DNA of 64,000 bases from Chitinophaga sp. Cy-1792 (lineage in GTDB: Bacteria > Bacteroidota > Bacteroidia > Chitinophagales > Chitinophagaceae). The stretch covers positions 1,860,001 to 1,924,000 of the forward strand of contig NZ_VWWO01000002.1 in the NCBI RefSeq assembly GCF_011752935.1. The letters are read 5' to 3'. Below, in pieces: positions 15,369 to 24,045 of this stretch; position 1 is the first letter of the stretch, and each line of letters begins with the position of its first letter. Position numbers and translations under genes: made by a program. Below the pieces are notes generated by a model. It saw only the letters and a program-made list of their open reading frames with translations, was not told the origin of the DNA and ran no database searches.

Positions 15369-16262
15369 ATGAAAAGAAACAATTATTTATTAGTCGCGGC
15401 ACTGGGCCTGTTCGCTGCCAGCTGCGGCACAGGTGTGAAAAAAACACCAAGCGGTATTGAGTATATCGTGCACAAAGCCGGTAATGGTGCTCAGCTGAAA
15501 ATCGGTGATACTGCACTGGTTAACGTGACCCAGAAAATCAACGACTCTTTGCTGGGTTCTTCCCGTCAGATAGTGGGTGCGCCAATTCCAGTACTGGTTG
15601 CCAAGCCAATGGACAAATTTGACCTCATGGAAGGCATCGCCCTGCTCCACGAAGGTGATAGTGCTACCTTTATTATTCCTTGGGACTCTTTACCTCCTAT
15701 GCAACGTCCTCCTTTTGGTAAAAAAGGCGACAAACTGAAAATTACTTTCCAGGTAGACAGCAAATTCTCTGCTGCAGCACAGAAAGAAAAAGATGACAAA
15801 ATCATCAAAGAATACCTGGAGAAAAACAAAATCAACGCTACCAAAAACGCAGAAGGCGTTTATGTAGCTGTTAAAGAAGAAGGTACAGGTGCTACTCCTA
15901 ACCCAGGCGATACCGTTTACGTTCATTACACTGGTAAACTGACTTCCGGTAAAGTGTTCGACTCCAGCCAGGATTCTACCCTGCGCCCAGGTATGCCGCT
16001 GGAACCAATCAAATTCCCTATCGGTCGCGGTTTCGTGATCAAAGGTTGGGATGCTGGTCTGTCTCAGCTGAAAAAAGGTTCTAAAGCTACTTTAGTTATT
16101 CCTTCTACACTGGCTTACGGCCTGCAAGGTTCACCTCCTGCAATCCCTGGTAACTCAGTACTGGTGTTTGATGTTCAACTGGTTGATATTAAACCAGGTG
16201 CACCAGCTCCGGCTGCTCCTGCACTCGCTGCACCAGCACCAGCTCCGGCTAAGAAAAAATAA
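15369..16262 (+). CDS. FKBP-type peptidyl-prolyl isomerase lipoprotein, two FKBP-like domains
   Basis: A 297-aa lipoprotein: the lipobox FAASC places the acylated cysteine near residue 19. Residues about 27-135 form a divergent FKBP-like domain (SGIEYIVHKAGNG..., ALLHEGDSATFIIP). A second, more typical FKBP domain (about 155-275) has PNPGDTVYVHYTGKLTSGKVFDSS, FVIKGWDAGLSQLKKGSKATLVIPS and the closing VFDVQLVDI. The tail is Ala/Pro-rich, ending in lysines. It acts as a prolyl isomerase or chaperone at the envelope. The first domain probably lacks activity because key aromatic residues differ (inference). Confidence 0.93.
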   Translation: MKRNNYLLVAALGLFAASCGTGVKKTPSGIEYIVHKAGNGAQLKIGDTALVNVTQKINDSLLGSSRQIVGAPIPVLVAKPMDKFDLMEGIALLHEGDSATFIIPWDSLPPMQRPPFGKKGDKLKITFQVDSKFSAAAQKEKDDKIIKEYLEKNKINATKNAEGVYVAVKEEGTGATPNPGDTVYVHYTGKLTSGKVFDSSQDSTLRPGMPLEPIKFPIGRGFVIKGWDAGLSQLKKGSKATLVIPSTLAYGLQGSPPAIPGNSVLVFDVQLVDIKPGAPAPAAPALAAPAPAPAKKK

Positions 16263-16280
16263 TCTTTCTTACCATAAATG

Positions 16281-16312
16281 AGAAAAGTCCCGGTATACAC
16301 CGGGACTTTTCT
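16281..16312 (+). terminator. Intrinsic terminator after the FKBP gene
   Basis: A perfect 14-bp stem AGAAAAGTCCCGGT/ACCGGGACTTTTCT with a four-base loop, 18 bases after the stop codon and followed by TTTG. Its symmetric A/T ends could also serve the convergent minus-strand gene. Confidence 0.88.
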
Positions 16313-16336
16313 TTTGATATAAAGTCTAATACAGTC

Positions 16337-16747
16337 CTAATTCATAAAACGACCCTTCACAGCCGCCGTGGGTACCATACATACCGGGTTTTTTCCTGCC
16401 CACCTGTACCGGTTTCTTGCCACCACATCATATATACGGTCACGTATAAACGAAGGTACCACAATAAATATATATAGCAACCGGACCGGAAAGTTAAGTT
16501 TTGCAGCTACCTGTAAAGCAGCCGTGCTTTTCGTATACACTTTACCGTGTTCAATCAGTATAAAGGTATTCATATCATCCGTACTGAACCCGTATTTTGC
16601 TGCTAAATCCTTTGCCGTCGCCGATTGAAGCGGGGCAAAATGAAAATAACCTCTGCGGTCATGACGGATCACATAATTCACCGCCGAATTGCAGAAATTG
16701 CACACCCCGTCAAATAATATGATTCCGTGGTCCATGCTGCCAGTCAT
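16337..16747 (-). CDS. DCC-family thiol-disulphide oxidoreductase-like protein (DUF393)
   Basis: A 136-aa protein with the DCC signature at its N-terminus, ILFDGVCNFCNSAVNYVIRHD (D, then CxxC). The central ATAKDLAAKYG and the C-terminal RDRIYDVVARNRYRWAGK segment are also typical. An alternative start two codons before MDHG, at 16735, is equally possible. Members are proposed thiol oxidoreductases; no substrate is known. A hydrophobic stretch (LLYIFIVVPSFI) could touch the membrane. It lies 41 bases upstream of no same-strand gene start, so it may end a transcript read from elsewhere. Confidence 0.9.
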   Translation of the reverse strand: MTGSMDHGIILFDGVCNFCNSAVNYVIRHDRRGYFHFAPLQSATAKDLAAKYGFSTDDMNTFILIEHGKVYTKSTAALQVAAKLNFPVRLLYIFIVVPSFIRDRIYDVVARNRYRWAGKNPVCMVPTAAVKGRFMN

Positions 16748-16787
16748 TTTTACAAAGTTACAGGTTATTATCTAAACCATGCCATCC

Positions 16788-17600
16788 TTACGCATATACA
16801 TCAATCAGCACTTCATAGAGTTTCACCTTCAGGTCTTCCAGGGATACATCCTGGGTAAGGTTGCCATCCTGTGCGTAGGAAACGGTACCCCTTTCTTCAG
16901 AAACGATAATCGCCAGGTTATCACTGTGTTCTGTAATACCTACTGCCGAACGGTGTCGTAAACCGACCCTGGTGGGAAGATCGGGATTTTCAGATACCGG
17001 TAATATTACCTTTGCAGCCAGCATTTTATTGCTGACAATGATCAGCGCCCCGTCATGTAAAGGACTATGCTTGTTAAAAATAGATTCTATCAGCTTGGAG
17101 CTCACATTGGCGTCGATAGGGATACTGGATGCAGTGTCAAATTTCAGACGGTAGGTAGTAGCTACCACAATCAGCGCCCCGGTATTGGTACTCATCATAC
17201 GGCTAACCGCGATGATGATCTCATTAATAATATTCTCTTCGTCTTTGTAACTCTTAAACTTATCCGGCAGAAATAACTTGGTCAGGAAACTATCCTTACT
17301 CAGCGGTGTTTTCTTGCCCAGTACCAGCAGGAACTTCCTGATCTCCGGTTGAAAAATGATGATGATGGCAATGATGCCTACATTGATAAAGTTTTGTAAG
17401 ATGTTGGTCAGAATAGGCATGCGCAGTGCCCTTACCAGGAAATACGCCGCATAAACCATGAGCAGGCCAACGAAGATATTAAAGGCCAGACTGCCTTTCA
17501 GCAACCGGTATAGTTGTATGATCAGAAAAATTACGATAACCAGGTCTATTATTTCCAGCCAGCGAAACTCATATCCATAAAATTGTATTACTTCCCTCAT
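16788..17600 (-). CDS. cdaA: Diadenylate cyclase CdaA
   Basis: A 270-aa membrane enzyme making c-di-AMP from two ATP. Three N-terminal helices (about 12-90) are followed by the DisA_N/DAC domain with the catalytic DGA motif in KHSPLHDGALII and the RHR motif in GLRHRSAVGITE. This is the architecture of CdaA (DacA). It starts 20 bases after the folP stop, so the two form an operon, an arrangement I associate with Bacteroidota. No cdaR or glmM neighbour, unlike Firmicutes. Probably regulates turgor and cell-wall homeostasis. Confidence 0.95.
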   Translation of the reverse strand: MREVIQFYGYEFRWLEIIDLVIVIFLIIQLYRLLKGSLAFNIFVGLLMVYAAYFLVRALRMPILTNILQNFINVGIIAIIIIFQPEIRKFLLVLGKKTPLSKDSFLTKLFLPDKFKSYKDEENIINEIIIAVSRMMSTNTGALIVVATTYRLKFDTASSIPIDANVSSKLIESIFNKHSPLHDGALIIVSNKMLAAKVILPVSENPDLPTRVGLRHRSAVGITEHSDNLAIIVSEERGTVSYAQDGNLTQDVSLEDLKVKLYEVLIDVYA

Positions 17601-17620
17601 AATTGTAAAAATAGCAAGAT

Positions 17621-18484
17621 TTAGTTTCCATTCAGTTTGTCTAAAATCCGCACCGCTTCTATAGCGGGCTTAACGTCGTGTACCCTGAGTATATGTGTAC
17701 CTTGTTGTAATGCAACCGTATTTAAAATGGTAGTGCCGTTTAATGCATCTACAGGCGTAGTATCCAGTAGTTTGTAAATCATTGATTTACGGGAGATGCC
17801 CGTTAGTACTGGTGTTTGCAGAATATCGGCAAAGAGGTGAAGATGAGCCATCAGGGCATAGTTGTGTTCCAGTGTTTTACCAAAACCAAAGCCCGGGTCG
17901 GCAATGAAATCCCTGATACCGGCAGCCCGGCAGATGGCCAGCTTCTGAATCAGGTAATCCAGCACATCCCTTACTACATCTTCATATTGGGGACTATGCT
18001 GCATGGTGGCTGGCTTACCCTGCATATGCATGGCAATATAAGGCACCTGCAGTTTGCCTACGGTAGGTATCATCTGGTCATCGAGGTCGCCGGCACTGAT
18101 ATCGTTAATTATGCCAGCCCCCGCGTGTACGGTTTTTTCTGCAACGCTGGCGTACCAGGTATCCACAGAGATAATTGCTTCCGGATATTTGTTCAGGATG
18201 GCATGAATGGCAGGCAGTAACCTGTTAAGTTCTTCCTCTGCACCGATCATTGTAGCCCCCGGACGGGTACTTTGCGCGCCGATGTCCAGAATGGCGGCGC
18301 CTTCTTCCAGGTGACGGCCTGCTTTTTCAACAAGATGATGCAGCTCCCGCATGCGGTTTCCTTCATAAAATGAATCATCTGTAACGTTGATGATCCCCAT
18401 CACCACAGGCTTTGCAAGGGATAGCAACCTGCCCCTGCAATTGATGGAAAGTGGTGTGTATGTACTGATATGGTTAGTTTTCAT
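17621..18484 (-). CDS. folP: Dihydropteroate synthase
   Basis: A 287-aa cytosolic enzyme that joins p-aminobenzoate to the pterin pyrophosphate in folate synthesis, the target of sulphonamides. Family motifs are in order: VMGIINVTDDSFYEGNR near residue 28, LDIGAQSTRPGA near 63, VDTW, NDISAGDLD, IADPGFGFGKTLEHN near 185, GISRKSMIY and a final RVHDV. The glycine/serine loops are intact. It is the first gene of a two-gene unit with cdaA. Confidence 0.97.
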   Translation of the reverse strand: MKTNHISTYTPLSINCRGRLLSLAKPVVMGIINVTDDSFYEGNRMRELHHLVEKAGRHLEEGAAILDIGAQSTRPGATMIGAEEELNRLLPAIHAILNKYPEAIISVDTWYASVAEKTVHAGAGIINDISAGDLDDQMIPTVGKLQVPYIAMHMQGKPATMQHSPQYEDVVRDVLDYLIQKLAICRAAGIRDFIADPGFGFGKTLEHNYALMAHLHLFADILQTPVLTGISRKSMIYKLLDTTPVDALNGTTILNTVALQQGTHILRVHDVKPAIEAVRILDKLNGN

Positions 18485-18609
18485 GGTAATTGTGCCGCCT
18501 GTTTATCTGAAATTCTTTATTTTGCCCCTGCAATTTACGTAATGTAAGCAAGGTGAACAGGATTATTCCCTGCTTCCTGCCTGCAATTTATGATTTTAGC
18601 CTCTGAATT

Positions 18610-19155
18610 ATGGATACATTAGCACAATACCACAAAGCATTTGCCGGTTGCAAGGATATTTTTATCAAAAAAACGAAGGACTACGGCACCTCCTGGAGAG
18701 TACTCCGTACGATCTCTGTTGTTGACCAGATCTTTATTAAGGCACAAAGAATACGTACGATCCAGGAAACCGGCGTACAGAAAGTAGCAGATTCCATCGA
18801 AGGTGAATTCAAGGCTATCGTGAACTATGGCATCATCGGCATGATTCAGCTCCAGCCCAACGGTAACCCCTATACGGATTTACCGGTAGATGAAGTAGAG
18901 CAACTCTATACAAAATACGAAAAGGAAGTGGAAGAAACTATGCTGGCTAAAAACCACGACTACGGAGAAGCCTGGAGAGACATGAGCCAGGAGTCTTTTG
19001 TAGATCTCATCCTTACCAAATTACTCCGCATCAAACAAATCCTGCGTAACCAGGGAAAAACGCTGATATCAGAAGGTATCGATGCCAATTATACGGATAT
19101 CATCAACTATGCAATATTCGCACTGATCAAAATAGACGAAAGTCAAGCAAGCTAA
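18610..19155 (+). CDS. DUF1599 domain protein
   Basis: A 181-aa protein composed of two similar halves, each opening with a KKTKDYGTSWRVLR or KNHDYGEAWRDMS segment followed by helices (VDQIFIKAQRIRTIQ and VDLILTKLLRIKQIL). This duplication defines DUF1599. The repeated DYG..W and R(I/L)..I pattern resembles all-alpha NTP-pyrophosphohydrolase helices, but no activity is established. It begins an operon with the DoxX-like gene, 16 bases away. Confidence 0.9.
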   Translation: MDTLAQYHKAFAGCKDIFIKKTKDYGTSWRVLRTISVVDQIFIKAQRIRTIQETGVQKVADSIEGEFKAIVNYGIIGMIQLQPNGNPYTDLPVDEVEQLYTKYEKEVEETMLAKNHDYGEAWRDMSQESFVDLILTKLLRIKQILRNQGKTLISEGIDANYTDIINYAIFALIKIDESQAS

Positions 19156-19171
19156 CCTAAACCATTAAATC

Positions 19172-20254
19172 ATGAAGATTATCCTAAACCTGTTTCGCAT
19201 CCTCGTAGGGGTGCTGTTCATCTTCTCAGGATTAATTAAAGCCAATGATCCGCTGGGCCTGAGTTATAAGATGGATGAATTTTTTGAAGTATTGCACCTG
19301 ACTTTTCTGTCTCCATATTCGCTGGTGTTCTCCGTTGTGATGAACGTTTTTGAAATTGTAGCCGGAGTCGCAGTATTGGTAGGGTACCGGATGCGTATCT
19401 TCTCCATCCTGCTATTATTGCTGATCGCATTTTTTACCTTCCTGACAGGATATGCCCTGTTTAGCGGCACCATTCGTGAGTGTGGCTGCTTCGGTGACTG
19501 TATCAAACTGACGGCAACACAGACCTTCTGGAAAGATATCGCCCTCTTTGTAATGATCCTGCTGATCGTTGTGAAACGTAATGATATCAAGCCCTTGTTT
19601 AAAGGAACGGGTATCATCGTATTACTGGCGACTGTATTTTCTTTCGGACTGCAATGGTATACGCTGCGTCACCTGCCGTTTTTCGATTGCCTGCCCTTTA
19701 AAGTAGGCAACAATATCCCTGAAAAGATGAAACTGCCGCCAGGGGCTACGCCGGATGTATACCAGATGACCTTCATCTACGAAAAAGATGGCGTGAAAAA
19801 AGAATTTACAGACAAGGATTATCCATGGAATGATTCTACCTGGGTATTTGTAGACAGAATTGATAAACTGGTGAAGAAGGGTAATGCTGAGCCGGCGATC
19901 AAAGATTTTATTCTTACAGATGCCGATGGTAGTAACCAGACACAGTCTGTTCTGGAAGAACCCAAACCGGTATACCTCTTCCTGGTACTGAATACAGATA
20001 AGGCAGGCAGTGGCTGGGACGATAAACTGAAGGCCCTGCAGGCACGTCAGCAGAAAGGAGAGATTGAGGTATTCGGCGTAAGCGCCTCTACCAAAGAACA
20101 GATTGAGGCCTTCAAACAACAGCATGGCCTTAGCTTCCAGTTCTTCCAGATGGATGGAGTTGCGATCAAAACTGCCGGTCGTAGTAATCCTACCCTGATG
20201 TTGCTGGAAAAAGGCACCATCATTGGTAAATGGAGCTACCACGATATTCCATAA
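19172..20254 (+). CDS. BT_3928-type DoxX family protein with C-terminal thioredoxin-like region
   Basis: A 360-aa membrane protein. Four N-terminal helices (1-150) follow the DoxX pattern: RILVGVLFIFSGLIKANDPLG, then EIVAGVAVLVGYRMR and a cysteine cluster ECGCFGDC between helices 3 and 4. The C-terminal half is soluble and looks like a thioredoxin-type fold (PVYLFLVLN, EIEVFGVSASTKEQIEAF, FFQMDGVAIKTAGRSNPTLMLL) but without a CxxC. The cysteine cluster suggests redox exchange with quinones or thiols. Same operon as the DUF1599 gene, a pairing common in Bacteroidota. Confidence 0.88.
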   Translation: MKIILNLFRILVGVLFIFSGLIKANDPLGLSYKMDEFFEVLHLTFLSPYSLVFSVVMNVFEIVAGVAVLVGYRMRIFSILLLLLIAFFTFLTGYALFSGTIRECGCFGDCIKLTATQTFWKDIALFVMILLIVVKRNDIKPLFKGTGIIVLLATVFSFGLQWYTLRHLPFFDCLPFKVGNNIPEKMKLPPGATPDVYQMTFIYEKDGVKKEFTDKDYPWNDSTWVFVDRIDKLVKKGNAEPAIKDFILTDADGSNQTQSVLEEPKPVYLFLVLNTDKAGSGWDDKLKALQARQQKGEIEVFGVSASTKEQIEAFKQQHGLSFQFFQMDGVAIKTAGRSNPTLMLLEKGTIIGKWSYHDIP

Positions 20255-20289
20255 TACATTATTTTTAATAGGGCTTAATAGCCTTTCCG

Positions 20290-20346
20290 GGGCTGACTAA
20301 AAAGTCGGGGTACTGTTTGTTACTGGACCCACTTTCTGGTCAGCCC
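20290..20346 (+). terminator. Stem with long loop upstream of the OppB-like gene
   Basis: GGGCTGAC (20290-20297) pairs with GTCAGCCC (20339-20346), followed by TCATTTTAT. It could end the preceding operon or form a structured leader 22 bases before the next ATG. The loop of about 40 bases weakens the terminator case. Confidence 0.4.
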
Positions 20347-20368
20347 TCATTTTATAAACCAAATCTGT

Positions 20369-21424
20369 ATGCTGCGCTTCCTGCTAAGAAAACTGGGGTA
20401 TGGGCTGCTGGTGCTACTGGGAGTGGTAACACTGGTCTTTTTTCTGTTTAATGTATTACCGGGGGATCCTGCCAGACTGACCATGGGGCAAAGGGCTGAT
20501 GTGGCTTCCCTGGAAAATGTACGTAAAGAGCTTCACCTAGACCAGCCGGTAAGCGTTCAATATCTGCTGTACCTCAACGATCTTTCTCCGCTCTCTGTCT
20601 ATAATGAAGCAGAGGCGGTTGCCAATTTCCGCTATCTTCCGCTATTACATTTCTCCCAGGGTAAGGTACTTTTACTGAAAGTTCCCTACCTGCGCCGTTC
20701 CTACCAGGGAAAGAAGCCAGTAGGAGAGATGCTGTGGGAAGCATTGCCAGGGACCCTGTTGCTGGCAACGGCCGCCATGATCTTTGCAACTATCGTGGGG
20801 ATCTCCCTGGGGATGCTGTCGGCGGTGAAGCATAATACCTGGTGGGATACCGGGGCGGTATTTTCCAGTGTACTGGGAATTTCGGCGCCTTCATTTTTTG
20901 CAGGTATTGTACTGGCTTATATTTTCGGCTTTCTGTTAAGTGATTATACCGGCCTGCATATGACGGGCAGCTTATATGATATAGATCCCTTCCGGGGTCG
21001 GGTGCTGAACCTGCGTAACCTGGTATTGCCGGCTTTAACGCTGGGGATCAGGCCACTGGCCATCATCGTGCAGCTTACCCGCAGTGCCATGCTGGACGTA
21101 CTCCACCAGGACTACATCCGGACGGCCTATGCGAAGGGACTGAATAATAAGCAGGTAAGATGGCGTCATGCCCTCAGGAATGCCCTGAACCCTGTGATGA
21201 CGGCTATTACCGGTTGGTTTGCCGAATTGCTGGCAGGGGCTTTCTTTGTAGAATTTATATTTGGATGGAAAGGGATCGGTAAAATTACCGTTGATGCCCT
21301 GGATAAATATGATTTTCCTGTTGTAATGGGTGCAATTCTTGTCACCGCCGGCATTTTTGTGCTGGTAAATATACTGGCCGACCTCCTCTATGCCGCCATA
21401 GATCCGCGTATCAAGCTGGATTAA
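20369..21424 (+). CDS. ABC transporter permease, OppB/DppB type
   Basis: A 351-aa permease of peptide/nickel importers. The N-terminus MLRFLLRKLGYGLLVLLGVVTLVFFLFNVLPGDPAR is typical, and the EAA-loop region DYIRTAYAKGLNNKQVRWRHALRNALNP near residue 250 contacts the ATPase. An extra hydrophilic segment between the first and second helices (about 40-120) is longer than in E. coli DppB. No binding protein, second permease or ATPase is adjacent, so its partners must be elsewhere; solitary dppB genes occur in Bacteroidota. Confidence 0.9.
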   Translation: MLRFLLRKLGYGLLVLLGVVTLVFFLFNVLPGDPARLTMGQRADVASLENVRKELHLDQPVSVQYLLYLNDLSPLSVYNEAEAVANFRYLPLLHFSQGKVLLLKVPYLRRSYQGKKPVGEMLWEALPGTLLLATAAMIFATIVGISLGMLSAVKHNTWWDTGAVFSSVLGISAPSFFAGIVLAYIFGFLLSDYTGLHMTGSLYDIDPFRGRVLNLRNLVLPALTLGIRPLAIIVQLTRSAMLDVLHQDYIRTAYAKGLNNKQVRWRHALRNALNPVMTAITGWFAELLAGAFFVEFIFGWKGIGKITVDALDKYDFPVVMGAILVTAGIFVLVNILADLLYAAIDPRIKLD

Positions 21425-21505
21425 CTATCTCCCTAAAAAAAATTTAAAAATCTTTGTAACATCTGAATTAACCAGTCGTCTTCTTTTTAAACAGTGCTAT
21501 TCCAC

Positions 21506-22021
21506 ATGTCATTAGAAATATTCCTTTCCCAGGTAGTACCCGTAAGAACAAAGCTTTACCGCTTTGCTTACCGTCTGCTGGGTAATGAGGAAGACGCCAA
21601 GGATATCACTCAGGATGCACTGATGAAAGTATGGGCCATGCAAGGTAAGATGATGGAGCTGCAGAACCTGGAAGCCTGGTGTATGCGTGTTACGCGTAAC
21701 CTGGCACTGGATAAAATCAAATCCAGGAAATACCGGGTAGCCGATACACTGGATAAAGCCAGTGAAATGCCTGCCCAGCATCAGACCAGTCCGCATGCTG
21801 CCACAGAACGTAATGAAGTGATGAATAAAGTTCATACAGCGATCAACTCCCTGCCGGAGAAATATCGCACCATCATGCAGCTTAGGGATATGGAAGGCTT
21901 GTCTTACCAGGAAATCGCTGACACACTGGATATAGATGTCAACGATGTAAAAGTGAATTTGCACCGTGCAAGAAAATCTGTACGGGAAAAACTACAAAAT
22001 CAACAGGTATATGGATTATAA
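21506..22021 (+). CDS. ECF-type RNA polymerase sigma factor
   Basis: A 171-aa sigma factor. I use the ATG at 21506 (MSLEIFLSQVVPVRTKLYRF) rather than an in-frame upstream one at 21494. Region 2 includes YRLLGNEEDAKDITQDALMKVW and the DNA-melting segment; region 4 ends SLPEKYRTIMQLRDMEGLSYQEIADTLDIDVNDVKVNLHRARKSVREKL. Its gene overlaps the next, a single-TM protein that is likely its anti-sigma factor. The two DUF4252 genes complete a conserved Bacteroidota operon, probably envelope-stress related and self-activated. Confidence 0.93.
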   Translation: MSLEIFLSQVVPVRTKLYRFAYRLLGNEEDAKDITQDALMKVWAMQGKMMELQNLEAWCMRVTRNLALDKIKSRKYRVADTLDKASEMPAQHQTSPHAATERNEVMNKVHTAINSLPEKYRTIMQLRDMEGLSYQEIADTLDIDVNDVKVNLHRARKSVREKLQNQQVYGL

Positions 22022-22514
22022 AGCAATCAGTGCCCTGCTGGAAAAATATTGGAATGGAGAAAGTTCTCTGGAAGAGGAGGCGATGCTGAAAGCATTTTAC
22101 GCCGAACCGCATCCCGATATGCCGGAAGACCTGGAAGAAGCAGCACCGCTGTTCCAGTACTTCGGCGGAGGAGAGGCCATCCCGGCAGAACCGGAGTGGG
22201 ACCCGCTTCCATTCACGGAAACCATTACACCAGTGCCTGCAAAGATAGTACGCATGCGCCCGGGCTATAACTGGATGAAATATGCCGCCGTATTACTGAT
22301 GGCAGTAGGAATCGGTTATGCCCTGAAAGAACATCAGCATACAAAACAACAGGCTAATCAGCAGCTGGCGATGGAAGAAGAACAAAGAAAGGCTTATCAG
22401 GAAACGAAAAAAGCCCTGGCATTACTTTCCCGCAACCTTAATAAAGGAACCGAGAAAATGCAGCAACTGTCTTATTTCAACACGGCAGCCGTAAGATTAT
22501 CCGCTAACAACTGA
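22011..22514 (+). CDS. Single-TM putative anti-sigma factor
   Basis: A 167-aa protein. I start at the ATG at 22011 (MDYKAISALLEKYWNGESSL), which overlaps the sigma gene end by 11 bases. The N-terminal 85 residues are helical and acidic with the EKYWNGESSLEEEAMLKAFY pattern common to Bacteroidota anti-sigma-like proteins; one membrane helix lies at about 90-107, then a coiled-coil periplasmic tail. This is the classic layout for a membrane anti-sigma factor. No zinc-binding HxxxCxxC motif is present. Confidence 0.78.
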   Translation: MDYKAISALLEKYWNGESSLEEEAMLKAFYAEPHPDMPEDLEEAAPLFQYFGGGEAIPAEPEWDPLPFTETITPVPAKIVRMRPGYNWMKYAAVLLMAVGIGYALKEHQHTKQQANQQLAMEEEQRKAYQETKKALALLSRNLNKGTEKMQQLSYFNTAAVRLSANN

Positions 22515-22551
22515 CACAATAACCAACCATTTTAACTTAAACATTTCAAAG

Positions 22552-23073
22552 ATGAAACGATTCCTTTTGTTGCTCACGGCGGTTTTTCTAAGTCTGCAGC
22601 TTTACGCGCAGCAGGGAAGCCCCGTAGAACGCTTCTTCCAGAAGTATGAGAACGACAGGAGCTTTACCGTTATCAGCATTACGCCGAAGATGTTCAGCAT
22701 GTTCGGAAAATTCGACAGCGGAGATCCTGATGCCAAAACATTCATGAAAGTGGTACAGAAACTGAAAGGCTTACGTATCCTTTCCAAAGAAACCACCAAA
22801 GACGGGGTACGCCTCTTTAGAGAAGCTGCCGCCTTCCTGGGTAGTGATTACGAAGAACTGATGACCATCCGCGACAAAAGCAATGATCTGAAGTTTATGG
22901 TAAAGGAAAATGCCAAAGGTAATATCAATGAGCTGGTTATGCTTGTTGGCGGTCCTGATCAGTTCCTGGCAATGAGCCTTGTGGGCGACATCGACCTGAA
23001 CGAGATCTCGCAGATTGCCGCCAATGTTGATATCCAGGGCATGGATAAATTAAAGAACGTTCGCAAAAAATAA
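22552..23073 (+). CDS. DUF4252 domain protein, copy 1
   Basis: A 173-aa exported protein (signal peptide to about residue 20, ending LYAQQ). The mature part matches DUF4252: FFQKYENDRSFTVISITPKMF near residue 28, then KGLRILSKE, and the C-terminal GGPDQFLAMSLVGDIDLNEIS. No lipobox. Third gene of the ECF sigma operon; it starts 38 bases after the anti-sigma stop. The biochemical function of DUF4252 proteins is unknown. Confidence 0.88.
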   Translation: MKRFLLLLTAVFLSLQLYAQQGSPVERFFQKYENDRSFTVISITPKMFSMFGKFDSGDPDAKTFMKVVQKLKGLRILSKETTKDGVRLFREAAAFLGSDYEELMTIRDKSNDLKFMVKENAKGNINELVMLVGGPDQFLAMSLVGDIDLNEISQIAANVDIQGMDKLKNVRKK

Positions 23074-23095
23074 TTCACCCCTAAAAATTACTAAG

Positions 23096-23629
23096 ATGAA
23101 ATCACTGCTATTTGGTTGTGCAATGATGCTCATGGCTACGGCCGCAGCTGCACAGGACAAGAGTATCCGGGAGTTTACGGATAACTTCAAAGGCAAGGCA
23201 GATGTTACCAACGTAAATATCAGCTCACTGGGACTGCGGTTTGCAGGCCTGATCACAAAGATGGCGGAAAAGAACGACCCGGATGTACAGACCTTCAGAA
23301 AGCTGCTTAAGCATATCAGTCACCTGACGGTATATGCCTTCGAAAACATGGACAGCGCCAGCGTTTCCGCCAATGATGTTGCAAGGTTGAAAAGATCCCT
23401 GGAATCAAGAGAGAATTTTGAGATGCTGATGGAAGTGCGTGAAAAGAGCAGCCAGATTTATGTGCTGAACAAAGGAAAGGATGATGAACTGGGTAAACTG
23501 GTGATGCTGGTACAGGACGAAAAAGACCTCGCTGTTATCAGTCTGAAAACAAGTTTGAAAATGGATGATGTGAATGACCTGGTGAAACACTTTGCCAGTA
23601 AGGATTCCAAGGTAGTAACCATTCGATGA
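23096..23629 (+). CDS. DUF4252 domain protein, copy 2
   Basis: A 177-aa exported protein (signal peptide to about residue 17, ending AAAAQ) related to the gene before it. Shared points are an N-terminal FTDNFKGKADVTNVNISSLG, the HLTVYAFEN strand in the position of LRILSKE, and LVMLVQDEKDLAVISLKTSL near the end. Divergence from copy 1 is large, so the duplication is old. Last gene of the sigma operon. Confidence 0.87.
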   Translation: MKSLLFGCAMMLMATAAAAQDKSIREFTDNFKGKADVTNVNISSLGLRFAGLITKMAEKNDPDVQTFRKLLKHISHLTVYAFENMDSASVSANDVARLKRSLESRENFEMLMEVREKSSQIYVLNKGKDDELGKLVMLVQDEKDLAVISLKTSLKMDDVNDLVKHFASKDSKVVTIR

Positions 23630-23710
23630 TTTACAACAACGATATTGCCTGCCGGCAGCAATTTTGTTGTGTAGTAGAAATAACCTGAAGTAGAGAAAAA
23701 ATTAACCCAT

Positions 23711-23724
23711 GCAGTGATCACTGC
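23711..23724. repeat. 14-bp perfect palindrome at a convergent gene end
   Basis: GCAGTGATCACTGC lies directly before the stop codon of the minus-strand dciA gene and 82 bases after the DUF4252 stop. There is no T run beside it, so it is a weak terminator candidate and could be a protein-binding site. Confidence 0.4.
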
Positions 23725-24012
23725 CTATCTGATAATTACTTCCTTTACCACGTTTTCTCCCAGTTTTTCATTTACCAGTTTGATGATTTTATCTTTAGAG
23801 TAGCTGAGTTCCTGTTTGAGTGGGGCCACGGTGGTGGTGATGATGAGTTTTCCATCGATCAGCTGTATACCGGATGTATACCTTGCTATTGTTTTCCCCA
23901 TAATATCCTCCCAGTTTTCCTGGATACGTACTTCTGTCAGGCGGGGTTTCATCCTGCTCTTGTTCAAAAATTCCCTGAGGGCATCTCCAATACTGGTAGT
24001 TCCGTGACGCAT
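23725..24012 (-). CDS. DciA family protein (DUF721), putative helicase loader
   Basis: A 95-aa protein. The pattern SIGDALREFLNKSRMKPRLTEVRIQENWEDIMGKTIARYTSGIQL, then LIITTTVAPLKQELSYSKDKIIKLVNEKLGENVVKEVIIR, fits the DUF721 (DciA) fold. DciA loads the replicative helicase DnaB in bacteria lacking DnaC. It follows recF on the same strand after 33 bases, so replication and repair functions share a transcript. The basic surface expected for DNA contact is visible in the lysine-rich second half. Confidence 0.88.
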   Translation of the reverse strand: MRHGTTSIGDALREFLNKSRMKPRLTEVRIQENWEDIMGKTIARYTSGIQLIDGKLIITTTVAPLKQELSYSKDKIIKLVNEKLGENVVKEVIIR

Positions 24013-24045
24013 AAACGCGAAGGTATTAAAAATCGCTAAGATTGC

